This document shows, in pieces, positions 27,349 to 36,293 of a stretch of DNA of 36,293 nt (position 1 is the stretch's first letter; each line of letters opens with the position of its first letter). Source of the stretch: Chitinophagaceae bacterium. Lineage in GTDB: Bacteria > Bacteroidota > Bacteroidia > Chitinophagales > Chitinophagaceae. Under the pieces are notes generated by a model. The model had not been told where the DNA came from. It did not search any database and saw nothing but the letters and a program-made list of their open reading frames with translations. The position numbers and the translations under genes are program-made. Where the stretch lies: assembly GCA_947458625.1 (NCBI GenBank), contig CANGZN010000004.1, positions 1 to 36,293 on the forward strand, given 5' to 3'.

Positions 27349-27837
27349 TCAACGCCCACCCAGTTTGTCCATTAGCCCCTCCATGACCCAATAGGTGATG
27401 GGACAAAATTTGACATTTTCCAGGGTGATGCGGCTGCGTTTAAGCAACACATCCTCATCCGTGTATGGGAACCGTCGGCAATCGGAGGGGCGATCTTCAT
27501 AGATCGAGCAACGATTATCGTCTCCCAGCATGGGACAAGGCGTGGTTCGGGTAACATAGTCCCCCTCCTCATCCACTTTCAGGTATTGCTCTATGAATTC
27601 ACTTTCCCGAAGTCCGAGCACCCGGCTGATCCGTTTGATATCCGGGGTCTTGAACCGAGGAGAGAAGCTTTTACAACACTGGGCACATTGCAGACAATCG
27701 GTGGCTTCGGTGGCTGAATCATGCAGCTCGGGTAGAACGGCAAGCGCCTTGTTCCGGTTAACCCGGTCCAGGAACTGACGATATACTTTAAGTCGGGATG
27801 CCGCGAGGCGTTTCCAATGCGCCGGTAGTTCAGCCAT
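27349..27837 (-). CDS. YkgJ family cysteine cluster protein
   Basis: DCLQCAQCCKSFSPRFK ... TTPCPMLGDDNRCSIYEDRPSDCRRFPYTDED. Confidence 0.93.
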   Translation of the reverse strand: MAELPAHWKRLAASRLKVYRQFLDRVNRNKALAVLPELHDSATEATDCLQCAQCCKSFSPRFKTPDIKRISRVLGLRESEFIEQYLKVDEEGDYVTRTTPCPMLGDDNRCSIYEDRPSDCRRFPYTDEDVLLKRSRITLENVKFCPITYWVMEGLMDKLGGR

Positions 27838-27910
27838 TCAACAAAGAAAACAGATTTCACGGATTATCCCCACCTTGCTTTAGTCCGCAAATCGTCTCGG
27901 CCATCCCGTG

Positions 27911-27918
27911 TAACTTTG
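27911..27918 (+). promoter_or_regulatory. Putative -7 element TAACTTTG of gcvP
   Basis: Exact TAnnTTTG match, 24 nt upstream of ATG 27943; no good -33 seen. Confidence 0.45.
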
Positions 27919-27942
27919 CGCCAAATTCAAATCAGAACGACC

Positions 27943-30801
27943 ATGTCATCTTCCGGTATCCAACCCAACGAATTCCAGTCCAGACACATCGGCCCTCGTC
28001 CTTCCGACCTGACGGACATGTTAAGTACTATTGGAGAGAGCAGTTTGTCTGACCTGATCGACCACACCGTTCCGGCCAACATTCGCATGAAACGCTCACT
28101 GAAATTGCCGGCGGCTATGACCGAGTACGAGTACTTGCAACACATGCAGGGACTGTCTCAAAAAAATAACTTGTTTAAAACCTATATCGGTCAGGGTTAT
28201 TACAATACCATCACGCCCTCGGTGATCCTTCGAAACATCTTTGAAAATCCGGGATGGTACACCCAATACACCCCCTATCAGGCAGAGATCGCTCAAGGAC
28301 GTTTGGAAAGTCTGCTGAACTTTCAGACCATGGTGTCTGATCTCACAGCCCTTCCGATCGCCAACGCCTCCTTGCTGGATGAGGGTACGGCCGCTGCCGA
28401 GGCGATGACCATGTTCTTCAACAGCCTCAACAAGCAAGACCACATCGACCGACCCAAATTCTTTGTCGACGAACAGGTATTCCCTCAAACACTCGAGATC
28501 CTGAAAACCAGAGCCCTGCCCGTTGGGATCGAACTGGTGGTAGGCAATTATCAGAATGCAACACTCGATGCATCCTACTTCGGTGCATTACTACAATACC
28601 CCAACAACCTCGGCGCGGTCGTCGATCATCGATCCTTCATTGACCAAGTACATGCCATTGGCGGATATGTGGTCATGGCCACGGATCTGTTGGCCCTTAC
28701 CCTGATTACGCCTCCGGGTGAGCTGGGAGCAGATGCAGCCGTCGGATCCGCACAGCGCTTTGGTGTTCCGTTGGGTTATGGTGGTCCGCATGCCGCCTTC
28801 TTTGCTACAAAAGACGATTTCAAACGATCCATGCCCGGACGCATCATTGGAATCAGCATCGATGCAAATGGTAACCGAGCCCTTCGCATGGCTTTGCAGA
28901 CTCGTGAGCAGCACATCAAACGTGAAAAGGCCACCTCTAACATTTGCACCGCACAGGCCTTACTCGCGAACATGGCCGCTATGTACGCGGTGTATCATGG
29001 TCCGGATGGACTCAGAAAGATCGCACTACGTGTAGCCCACTACACGCACATCGTAGCCGATGCACTCAGCACACGCGGCTTTAACGTGGTGACTGATGGC
29101 TTTTTTGACACGATCACTGTTCAGACTGAGCAGCTCGAGTCGATCCGGGAAAAAGCATTGCGACAGCAGATCAATCTGCGTTACATCAACGCGGATCACA
29201 TCGGTATCTCTATCGATGAAACAACACAGGTCACTGACTTATTCGACCTCATCAATTGTTTTGAAAACGAAACCGACCCGGTTGGTTTTTCGATCGATCC
29301 GTCAAATGAAGAAACCGGCATCACGGCTGCATTTCAACGCCAGTCGGCCTACCTGCTGCATCCAGTATTCAACAGCCATCGCAGTGAAAGTCAGATGATG
29401 CGCTATATCAAATCACTGGAGAATAAGGACCTCTCGTTGAACACGTCGATGATCTCACTGGGCAGCTGCACCATGAAACTGAATGCGGCTACAGAGATGA
29501 TGCCGTTGAGTTGGCCCGGCTGGAGTAGCTTGCATCCTTTTGCTCCGGCAGAACAGGCAAAAGGCTACCAACAGATACTCGCTGATCTTTCCGAATACCT
29601 CTGTGACGTGACCGCCTTTGATGCCTGCAGTTTGCAACCCAATAGTGGTGCTCAGGGTGAGTATGCCGGATTGCTGACGATCCGTTCCTACCACGCCTCC
29701 AGAGGTGATCATCACCGGGATGTGATGCTGATCCCCATTTCCGCACACGGAACCAATCCGGCCTCCGCCGTAATGGCCGGCATGAAAGTGGTGGTGGTGA
29801 AAGCATTAGATAATGGCTATATCGATGTGGCCGATCTGAAAGCAAAAGCAGAACAATACAGCGGACAGCTGGCCGGCATCATGATCACTTATCCAAGCAC
29901 CTATGGCGTATATGAAGAATCCGTGATCGAGATCACGGATATTGTACATCAGCACGGCGGACAGGTGTATATGGATGGTGCGAATATGAATGCACAGGTG
30001 GGATTGACCGCCCCCGGACTCATTGGAGCGGATGTTTGTCACCTGAACTTGCACAAGACCTTTGCCATTCCGCATGGCGGTGGTGGTCCAGGTATGGGAC
30101 CGATCTGTGTCAAATCACATTTGGCTCCATTCTTACCCGGACATGTCAGCACCGACGGAAATTATGCAGTATCCGCGGCGCCATTTGGATCAGCAGCGAT
30201 CTTATTGATCTCCTATGGTTATATCCGAATGTTGGGAGCTGATGGGGTAAAAGCCTCAACCGAATTCGCGATCCTGAATGCCAATTATATGCGTGCACGC
30301 CTGGATGGGCACTATGACATCCTTTACACAAACGACAATGGTCGGTGTGCACATGAATTCATTGTCGACTTGCGTCCATTCAAGAAATCAGCCGAGGTGG
30401 AGGCCGAAGATGTGGCGAAGCGTTTGATGGATTATGGATTCCACGCACCGACGATGAGTTTTCCGGTTGCCGGAACCATCATGATCGAACCGACGGAAAG
30501 TGAGGACAAAGCAGAACTTGACCGGTTCTGTGATGCACTCATAGCGATCCGGGAGGAGATCCGATCTATCGAAATCGGCCTGTCGGATAAAAAGGATAAC
30601 CCGCTGAAAAATGCACCACATACGCAAGCTGTCGTGATTACCGATAACTGGCAACACAGCTACAATCGCGAGAAGGCCGTCTTCCCCCTACCATACGTAG
30701 CGCTGAATAAATTCTGGCCTTCCGTCGCGCGGGTGAACAACACGCACGGCGACCGGAATCTGGTTTGTACCTGCGAACCCGTAGAGAGCTATGCGTCTTG
30801 A
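27943..30801 (+). CDS. gcvP: Glycine dehydrogenase (aminomethyl-transferring), P-protein
   Basis: FQSRHIGP, TSMISLGSCTMKLNAATEMMP, DVCHLNLHKTFAIPHGGGGPGMGPI (PLP lysine); ~952 aa. Confidence 0.98.
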   Translation: MSSSGIQPNEFQSRHIGPRPSDLTDMLSTIGESSLSDLIDHTVPANIRMKRSLKLPAAMTEYEYLQHMQGLSQKNNLFKTYIGQGYYNTITPSVILRNIFENPGWYTQYTPYQAEIAQGRLESLLNFQTMVSDLTALPIANASLLDEGTAAAEAMTMFFNSLNKQDHIDRPKFFVDEQVFPQTLEILKTRALPVGIELVVGNYQNATLDASYFGALLQYPNNLGAVVDHRSFIDQVHAIGGYVVMATDLLALTLITPPGELGADAAVGSAQRFGVPLGYGGPHAAFFATKDDFKRSMPGRIIGISIDANGNRALRMALQTREQHIKREKATSNICTAQALLANMAAMYAVYHGPDGLRKIALRVAHYTHIVADALSTRGFNVVTDGFFDTITVQTEQLESIREKALRQQINLRYINADHIGISIDETTQVTDLFDLINCFENETDPVGFSIDPSNEETGITAAFQRQSAYLLHPVFNSHRSESQMMRYIKSLENKDLSLNTSMISLGSCTMKLNAATEMMPLSWPGWSSLHPFAPAEQAKGYQQILADLSEYLCDVTAFDACSLQPNSGAQGEYAGLLTIRSYHASRGDHHRDVMLIPISAHGTNPASAVMAGMKVVVVKALDNGYIDVADLKAKAEQYSGQLAGIMITYPSTYGVYEESVIEITDIVHQHGGQVYMDGANMNAQVGLTAPGLIGADVCHLNLHKTFAIPHGGGGPGMGPICVKSHLAPFLPGHVSTDGNYAVSAAPFGSAAILLISYGYIRMLGADGVKASTEFAILNANYMRARLDGHYDILYTNDNGRCAHEFIVDLRPFKKSAEVEAEDVAKRLMDYGFHAPTMSFPVAGTIMIEPTESEDKAELDRFCDALIAIREEIRSIEIGLSDKKDNPLKNAPHTQAVVITDNWQHSYNREKAVFPLPYVALNKFWPSVARVNNTHGDRNLVCTCEPVESYAS

Positions 30802-30816
30802 ATCGTTTGACGAAAT

Positions 30817-30848
30817 AAAAAAAGGGGAATCATAGATTCCCCTTTTTT
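30817..30848. terminator. Bidirectional intrinsic terminator between convergent gcvP and lipoprotein gene
   Basis: AAAAAAAGGGGAATC-ata-GATTCCCCTTTTTT. Confidence 0.9.
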
Positions 30849-30862
30849 GTGCAGGTGCAACA

Positions 30863-32656
30863 TCAGCGCCGCACCTTGAAGGTGCAAACCACGTTTCGAT
30901 TCGTACCTCCGAAATTCATCACCACATTGAAGTTTCCTTCTACGAATCCGGTTGCAGGCGGACCGTATGCTGTCAAATTGATCGTAGGTGAAGGCGTAAC
31001 GATCTGCTGACTACTGAGTGTTTGTGAAAGGAACACACTGGCATTGTTCAATACGAGATTGCTTGCAGGAGCAGCATTGTGATTGAAACTGAAATTAACG
31101 GCTGATGTGGAAGTCGTGCCGCCACCCTGGCTGATACGTGTTGCATTTATATATGCCTGAAACGGCGCCACCACAGCTGAATCCATCAGCCGTATCTGAT
31201 CAGGCGGAGAAACGAAATTATACGGAGTGCCATCAACTAAAAGTTCTACAAACTGTGTTGCCGAAGTGCCGCAAGCTTGTATAGTACCGACATTCACCGG
31301 ACCAGTTGTTCCGCTTCCACTATACACAGTACCCTGTTGCAGGGAGTTGTAATCAACACCCAAGACAGAAAAATTCAAGGTCCCGCCCGAGCAGCGCAAT
31401 ATGGTTTGCGAGAAAGTGCCATTGGTAACGGGCACCGTATAACTATGCGACCCACCCGTATAGATCAACACCGCACCGCTGGCAACCGGATTGTTGCTAC
31501 AATCCGTAAGGGTGCCACTGATGGTCAATGTATTGACTGTAGGGATATTAACCTGAATTACACCCAGATCTGTATTGGCTGTAAAGGGACCGATACTTTG
31601 TGTATAGATAGTATTACCGCATTGATCAAGTACCAGCAAGGTCAATGCTTCATTCTTGGGGACTTTTCCACAAAGTCTTCCAACTGAATCGGTACGACCA
31701 TAACCGTATGAGTTATTCGGTCGGCGGATCCGAACAGCCGCATTATTCAACCCCTGATTACCAGTAGCAGATTGTAAGGTCATGCAGAGATCGATCAGCG
31801 GGAACGGCGCATCACAATTCCAGAAGGAAAAATGACTAACCTGTGCCTGATACGTATTTCCAGTCTTCGTAGCAGCACCTTCTTGCAGCCAACGAGCACG
31901 TGATTCATTGAAATACCATAGATCGATGGTGGCAGGTGCTGTGCCACTCATCGATGCAGGAATCGGGAAACTCAGATCTGCTTTTTTTCCGGTGGCCACA
32001 TTGAGAGGAAGACCGGAAGGACTACTCAATTCCACACCGATCATACCAAAGGTTTCCAATCCTCTTTCTCCACCGCCGGTTGTGATTCCACGCAGATCTC
32101 CCATCACGGTCTCAGAAAGATTATTAGCTGATGGGTCGATCCAGGTCATAGCTACCTGTACCTGTCCGCTGTACGGATTACCACTTGCATCGGCAACTGC
32201 ATTGGCAGGCATAGTCAGCTTGGCGCCATTAGGCAATGTAACGGTACCTCCTGCAGCAGCATCAAAACTGCCACTGTTAGACTTAGGTAGAAGTTGGATG
32301 CGCACCTGATGCATCCGTCCCGCCGTACTCACAAAACTTCTGAAATGTGTGAAGTATCCTTGCTTGACAACCTTCACAGATCCGTTAGCCTTTGAGATGG
32401 AAACATTTCTGAATTGAAAATTGCCATAACGATCCGTTGATTGGGTTTGTCCGCTACAGGTGACCAAGGCTCCTGAAACCGGGCGGCCTGCTTCATCGAT
32501 GATAGTACCTCGTACACCAGCCGTTACGGTGATGTTATCGTTCACCGTTTCGGTGGGGTTAGTGGGCCCGTCCGGAAGTGAAACCTCCCGCTGGCAGGAA
32601 ATAAAGACAGCCACAAGTGCGAAAGAGGTGGCTACTGCTGAAAGTACTTTTCTCAT
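30863..32656 (-). CDS. Large lipoprotein with CarboxypepD_reg-like domain and a possible ZU5-like segment
   Basis: Lipobox VFISCQREVSL; VRGTIIDEAGRPVSGALVTC; GGTVTLPNGAKLTMPANAVADASGNPYSGQVQVAM; SHFSFWNCDAP. Confidence 0.75.
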   Translation of the reverse strand: MRKVLSAVATSFALVAVFISCQREVSLPDGPTNPTETVNDNITVTAGVRGTIIDEAGRPVSGALVTCSGQTQSTDRYGNFQFRNVSISKANGSVKVVKQGYFTHFRSFVSTAGRMHQVRIQLLPKSNSGSFDAAAGGTVTLPNGAKLTMPANAVADASGNPYSGQVQVAMTWIDPSANNLSETVMGDLRGITTGGGERGLETFGMIGVELSSPSGLPLNVATGKKADLSFPIPASMSGTAPATIDLWYFNESRARWLQEGAATKTGNTYQAQVSHFSFWNCDAPFPLIDLCMTLQSATGNQGLNNAAVRIRRPNNSYGYGRTDSVGRLCGKVPKNEALTLLVLDQCGNTIYTQSIGPFTANTDLGVIQVNIPTVNTLTISGTLTDCSNNPVASGAVLIYTGGSHSYTVPVTNGTFSQTILRCSGGTLNFSVLGVDYNSLQQGTVYSGSGTTGPVNVGTIQACGTSATQFVELLVDGTPYNFVSPPDQIRLMDSAVVAPFQAYINATRISQGGGTTSTSAVNFSFNHNAAPASNLVLNNASVFLSQTLSSQQIVTPSPTINLTAYGPPATGFVEGNFNVVMNFGGTNRNVVCTFKVRR

Positions 32657-32666
32657 GAAAGGGTAT

Positions 32667-33392
32667 TTAACATTGATTGAATCGGTCGCTCACTCGATCC
32701 CAGTTAATGATCGACCAAAAAGAAGAGATATAATCCGCTCGTCGGTTTTGATATTTTAGGTAATAGGCATGCTCCCATACATCCAATCCAAGCAATGGAA
32801 TCCCTTTCAGATCCGAAACATCCATCAACGGATTGTCCTGATTAGGTGTAGAACCTACCTTCAACTTTCCATTCTCTCCGACCAGCCAGGCCCAGCCACT
32901 CCCAAAACGGGATTTAGCCGCATCCGAGAATTGTGTTTGAAACGCATCAAAAGAACCGAAAGATTCTTTGAAACGTTTCATCAGTGCATCACCGGGCATA
33001 TTGAATGTGTGCGGTGCGCGTAAAGACTTCCAAAACAACTCATGGTTGTAATGTCCGCCCGCATTGTTGCGCAGCTTGGTCGAATAGGAAGAGATCTTGG
33101 CTAAGAGCTCTGTGATAGCCAGGGCGGAGGTATCCACTTTCTCTGCAAAAATAGCATCGGTCATATTCTTGGTGTAGCCCGCTGCGTGTTTAGTGTAATG
33201 GATCTCCATGGTTAACGAATCGATCGACGGCTCCAGTGAATTATATGAGTAGCCGAGGGGATCCTGCTTATATCCGATCTCGCCTGCAGATACGATCGGT
33301 CGAGATGGGGTGGCTGATAAGAGATCCGGAACCATGATCAGGGCCGCAGTGGCTTGTGCGCTTTGTGTGATGAATTTTCTGCGGGATGACAT
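32667..33392 (-). CDS. Fe/Mn superoxide dismutase with Tat-like signal peptide
   Basis: MSSRRKFITQSAQATAALIMVPDLLSA; metal ligands in EIHYTKHAAGYTKN, GGHYNHELFWKSL, LGLDVWEHAYYLKYQN. Confidence 0.93.
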   Translation of the reverse strand: MSSRRKFITQSAQATAALIMVPDLLSATPSRPIVSAGEIGYKQDPLGYSYNSLEPSIDSLTMEIHYTKHAAGYTKNMTDAIFAEKVDTSALAITELLAKISSYSTKLRNNAGGHYNHELFWKSLRAPHTFNMPGDALMKRFKESFGSFDAFQTQFSDAAKSRFGSGWAWLVGENGKLKVGSTPNQDNPLMDVSDLKGIPLLGLDVWEHAYYLKYQNRRADYISSFWSIINWDRVSDRFNQC

Positions 33393-33431
33393 GGTGGGAG
33401 TTTGTTGAATTGTAGATTCTAAAGGTATGAT

Positions 33432-33471
33432 TTTGATAAAACATCATTGATGGGGTTAGTTTTGCAGCATG
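33432..33471 (+). promoter_or_regulatory. Putative leaderless promoter of the J-domain gene
   Basis: TTTG (33432-33435) N21 TAGTTTTG (33457-33464) CAGC ATG (33469). Confidence 0.6.
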
Positions 33472-34116
33472 CTGGTTGATCATTTTGCTATTTTGGGGCT
33501 ACCCCCCTCGGCCAGTCCGGAGGAGATCAAAATCGCCTACCGAAAGTTGGCCCGCACCTCTCATCCCGATTTAAATCCCACGGACACTCAAGCAGTTGAC
33601 CGATTTCGATCCATTCAGTTGGCCTATGAAACGCTCAGCCGCCCTCGATTAAGGACGGCCTACATGGAGAAACGTTGGTACGCTCAATACCGCAACCAAC
33701 CGTTGGAGACAAAACCGCTGGATCTGTTTCTGATACTCCAGAAATGCATAGAGCTGGAGCGTTTCGTATCAACGCTGGATCCATACCGTATGGACCATCA
33801 AGGACTCCGTGAACATATACACCGCTCACTGGAAGAATGGAATAAAATCGAATGGAAGGTTGATACAGAAAAGGATCCGGCTCAACAGATCAGTCGATTA
33901 TTGATCGAATCCTGTCGACACCTGTCGTATGATGACAGCCACTCAATTCATCTGAAGATAAAATCTTGGTTTGATCACAATCGATCCGGACACCTACTCC
34001 ACGATAAATGGCTAGCCGATAGAAAACGAACTGAAAACTTGCAACGATGGTGGCCGGTATGGATGGGACTCATCACCCTTGTGCTGGCAGTTATTATTTG
34101 GCTCTCAGCCCGATAA
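33469..34116 (+). CDS. J-domain protein with C-terminal transmembrane helix
   Basis: FAILGLPPSASPEEIKIAYRKLARTSHPDLNPTDTQAVDRFRSIQLAYETLS (HPD); C-term WWPVWMGLITLVLAVIIWLSAR. Confidence 0.9.
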   Translation: MLVDHFAILGLPPSASPEEIKIAYRKLARTSHPDLNPTDTQAVDRFRSIQLAYETLSRPRLRTAYMEKRWYAQYRNQPLETKPLDLFLILQKCIELERFVSTLDPYRMDHQGLREHIHRSLEEWNKIEWKVDTEKDPAQQISRLLIESCRHLSYDDSHSIHLKIKSWFDHNRSGHLLHDKWLADRKRTENLQRWWPVWMGLITLVLAVIIWLSAR

Positions 34117-34144
34117 GCCCATTCTTTTAAGCTAATTTTACAAG

Positions 34145-36031
34145 ATGCATTATTTATCGGCTGAGGGATTATCGAAGAGTTACGGGATACAACCACTTTT
34201 TCAGGGACTTAGCTTTCACATCCAACAAGGAAATAAGATCGCGCTCGTTGCCCGTAATGGAAGCGGAAAATCCACGCTGTTGAAAATTCTGGCCGGACAA
34301 GAAACCCCCGATTCCGGAAAATGCTGGGTACACAAAGACGTTCAAGTCATTTTGTTTGAACAAGAACCCCTGTTCAATGAATCGGCGTCGGTACTCGATA
34401 ACATTTTTGCATACGAGCATCCTGTTATTCAGGTCATCAAACGATACGAGGCTGCTTGTGAATCGGCCGACACCGATGCATTGACAGATGTAATTGGCGA
34501 AATGGATGAAATGGGTGCTTGGGACTTTGATGCTAAGGTCAAGCAGATACTCGGAAAACTAAACATCCATCACCTCGATCAAACCGTGATCTCCCTGAGT
34601 GGTGGACAACGCAAACGCGTAGCCCTAGCCCGAACCCTGATCGACATCACGTTCGGTCCACCCGACATTCTGCTGATCATGGACGAGCCCACCAACCACC
34701 TCGACGTGGAGATGGTAGAATGGCTGGAACAATTTCTGAATCGTGATCGAGCCACCTTGTTACTGGTCACCCACGATCGGTACTTCCTGGACTCCGTTTG
34801 CAATGAAGTATGGGAACTAGACGGATCCAACCTCTACACCTATACCGGCGATTACGAAAACTACCTGGAGAGAAAAGCGGCACGCATTGAAAGCGATAGC
34901 GCCACCATTGACAAAGCCCGCAACCAATACCGTAGTGAATTGGAGTGGATGCGCAAACAACCCAAGGCCCGTACCACCAAAAGCAAAAGCAGACAAGATA
35001 ATTTTTACAAGATAGAGGAACAGGCCAAACGAAAGATCAGCGACGACCAAGTGCAATTGGATATGAAGATGAATCGACTGGGCGGCAAGATCCTCGAACT
35101 GAAAAAAGTACACAAACGTTACGGAGACAAGATTCTATTAAAAGGATTCGACTATACGTTTAAACGCGGCGAACGAATTGGGATTATCGGAAAAAATGGC
35201 GCCGGTAAATCCACTTTCCTAAATCTGATCCAAGGATTGGAGGAATCCGATAGCGGCAAGATCAATGTGGGGGACACCGTGATTTTCGGTAATTACAACC
35301 AACAGGGGCTGGCCATGGATGAACAACTCCGGGTAATCGAATTTGTAAAAGATATTGCCGAGAATTTTCCATTAGCCAATGGCGGTACACTTTCCGCTGC
35401 TCAATTTCTACAACGTTTCCTATTCGACCCGGATAAACAATACACCTACATTCACAAATTAAGTGGAGGGGAGAAACGCCGATTGCACTTACTCTCCATC
35501 CTATTCAAGAATCCCAACTTCCTGATCCTAGATGAGCCAACCAACGATCTGGATCTTCCGACACTGTCAGTACTGGAAGGGTTCCTGATGGACTTTCCAG
35601 GCTGCTTGCTGATCGTGTCACACGACCGGTATTTCATGGACCGGTTAGTGGATCACTTGTTTGTTTTTGAGGGCGACGGGGTGATCCGAGATTTTCCGGG
35701 GAACTATGCCCAGTATCGTGAATACGAAAAGACAAAAAAACCAGGAGATCCCGAGATCAGACTGGTGGAAGTTGAAAAAGTGGAGGAAGTTGAGAAAGTC
35801 GAGCCGGCTAAGCCACGCCAATTGAGTTTCAAAGAGAAGCGGGAGTTTGAGGGTTTAGAAAAAGAAATCCCGCAATTGCAAGCCGAGAAGGTACAATTGA
35901 CCGAGCGGATGGGTGGTGGCGAACTGCCTTATGCCGAATTGGAAAAGATCACCCATCGATTTACGGAGATCAACCAACTCCTCGAACAAAAAGAATGGCG
36001 CTGGCTCGAACTCAGTGAACAGACGAATTGA
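34145..36031 (+). CDS. ABC-F family ATPase (Uup-like)
   Basis: Two ABC domains: GRNGSGKST-like ARNGSGKSTLLKIL and GKNGAGKSTFLNLI, LSGGQRKRVALA and LSGGEKRRLHLL; C-terminal coiled coil. Confidence 0.95.
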   Translation: MHYLSAEGLSKSYGIQPLFQGLSFHIQQGNKIALVARNGSGKSTLLKILAGQETPDSGKCWVHKDVQVILFEQEPLFNESASVLDNIFAYEHPVIQVIKRYEAACESADTDALTDVIGEMDEMGAWDFDAKVKQILGKLNIHHLDQTVISLSGGQRKRVALARTLIDITFGPPDILLIMDEPTNHLDVEMVEWLEQFLNRDRATLLLVTHDRYFLDSVCNEVWELDGSNLYTYTGDYENYLERKAARIESDSATIDKARNQYRSELEWMRKQPKARTTKSKSRQDNFYKIEEQAKRKISDDQVQLDMKMNRLGGKILELKKVHKRYGDKILLKGFDYTFKRGERIGIIGKNGAGKSTFLNLIQGLEESDSGKINVGDTVIFGNYNQQGLAMDEQLRVIEFVKDIAENFPLANGGTLSAAQFLQRFLFDPDKQYTYIHKLSGGEKRRLHLLSILFKNPNFLILDEPTNDLDLPTLSVLEGFLMDFPGCLLIVSHDRYFMDRLVDHLFVFEGDGVIRDFPGNYAQYREYEKTKKPGDPEIRLVEVEKVEEVEKVEPAKPRQLSFKEKREFEGLEKEIPQLQAEKVQLTERMGGGELPYAELEKITHRFTEINQLLEQKEWRWLELSEQTN

Positions 36032-36293
36032 GCCATTGACGGGCGATGATCAACACCTGTTCCGGTTCAATCTTTTGCATACAAGAGAAATGCCCGATCG
36101 GGCAACGCTCATAACCGATCTTGGAGCAGGGACGACACCAAACTTTGTGTTCCAATTGTACATGAGCCGTTTCTACGGCTCCATAATAGGGCGTCATGCC
36201 AAAGGCTGGAACCGTATTACCCCAAAGAGAAATGATCGGTTTGTGAAAGGCAGCTGCAATGTGCATGAGGCCGGTATCGCCGGTAATTACAAA
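36012..36293 (-). CDS. Glycosyltransferase family 9 (heptosyltransferase-like), N-terminal part beyond window edge
   Basis: FVITGDTGLMHIAAAFHKPIISLWGNTVPAFGMTPYYG; CRPCSKIGYERCPIGHFSCM. Confidence 0.85.
   Translation of the reverse strand, partial: FVITGDTGLMHIAAAFHKPIISLWGNTVPAFGMTPYYGAVETAHVQLEHKVWCRPCSKIGYERCPIGHFSCMQKIEPEQVLIIARQWLNSSVH

Noticed and set aside
28096-30657. Many antisense/alternative-frame ORFs of 60-180 aa opposite gcvP (also over clpB, TonB receptor and queG)
   Set aside because: They lie entirely inside strong, well-recognised CDSs, show no recognisable domains and fit open-frame shadowing by codon bias.
35761-35815. Imperfect repeat encoding VEVEKVEEVEKVEP in the ABC-F linker
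   Set aside because: Short low-complexity charged linker before the C-terminal coiled coil; common in ABC-F proteins.
1-36293. CRISPR arrays, tRNA/rRNA genes, IS elements, prophage or toxin-antitoxin/defence cassettes
   Set aside because: Looked for on both strands; no spaced identical repeats, cloverleaf-like sequences, transposase/integrase motifs or defence-type domains were seen.

Overview
This 36.3 kb window looks like Bacteroidota chromosome, probably Chitinophagaceae-like judging by TonB-dependent receptor/CarboxypepD_reg proteins, DUF5686, TAnnTTTG promoters and absent Shine-Dalgarno motifs. It is mostly housekeeping genes. The left end carries a ribosomal alpha-operon fragment on the minus strand (infA-rpmJ-rpsM-rpsK-rpsD). 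Further along are homogentisate dioxygenase, rpe, a TonB-dependent receptor, PhoH, CrcB/FluC, a half-size TauE, an ECF sigma/anti-sigma pair, a divergent MurC-like ligase, a DsbA-like protein lacking CxxC, clpB, queG, an ABC-2 permease, folK, a deoxynucleoside kinase, an MFS transporter, gcvP, a large lipoprotein, a Tat-type SOD, a J-domain protein, an ABC-F ATPase and a partial GT9 glycosyltransferase. I saw no CRISPR array, tRNA, rRNA, prophage or IS element, and no obvious defence system. The most interesting signals are non-coding: (i) stable hairpins just after rpsM and rpsK stop codons and an inverted repeat in the rpsD leader; (ii) two degenerate period-7 tandem-repeat arrays at gene 3' ends; (iii) a recurrent TAnnTTTR-N4-ATG arrangement suggesting leaderless transcripts; (iv) convergent gene pairs whose stop codons abut (TGATCA) or overlap. 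Notable proteins are the CxxC-less DsbA-like protein with a histone-like tail, a MurC-like ligase with altered motifs, a sensorless anti-sigma and an uncharacterised outer-membrane protein family. All coordinates and motifs were read by eye; no searches were run.
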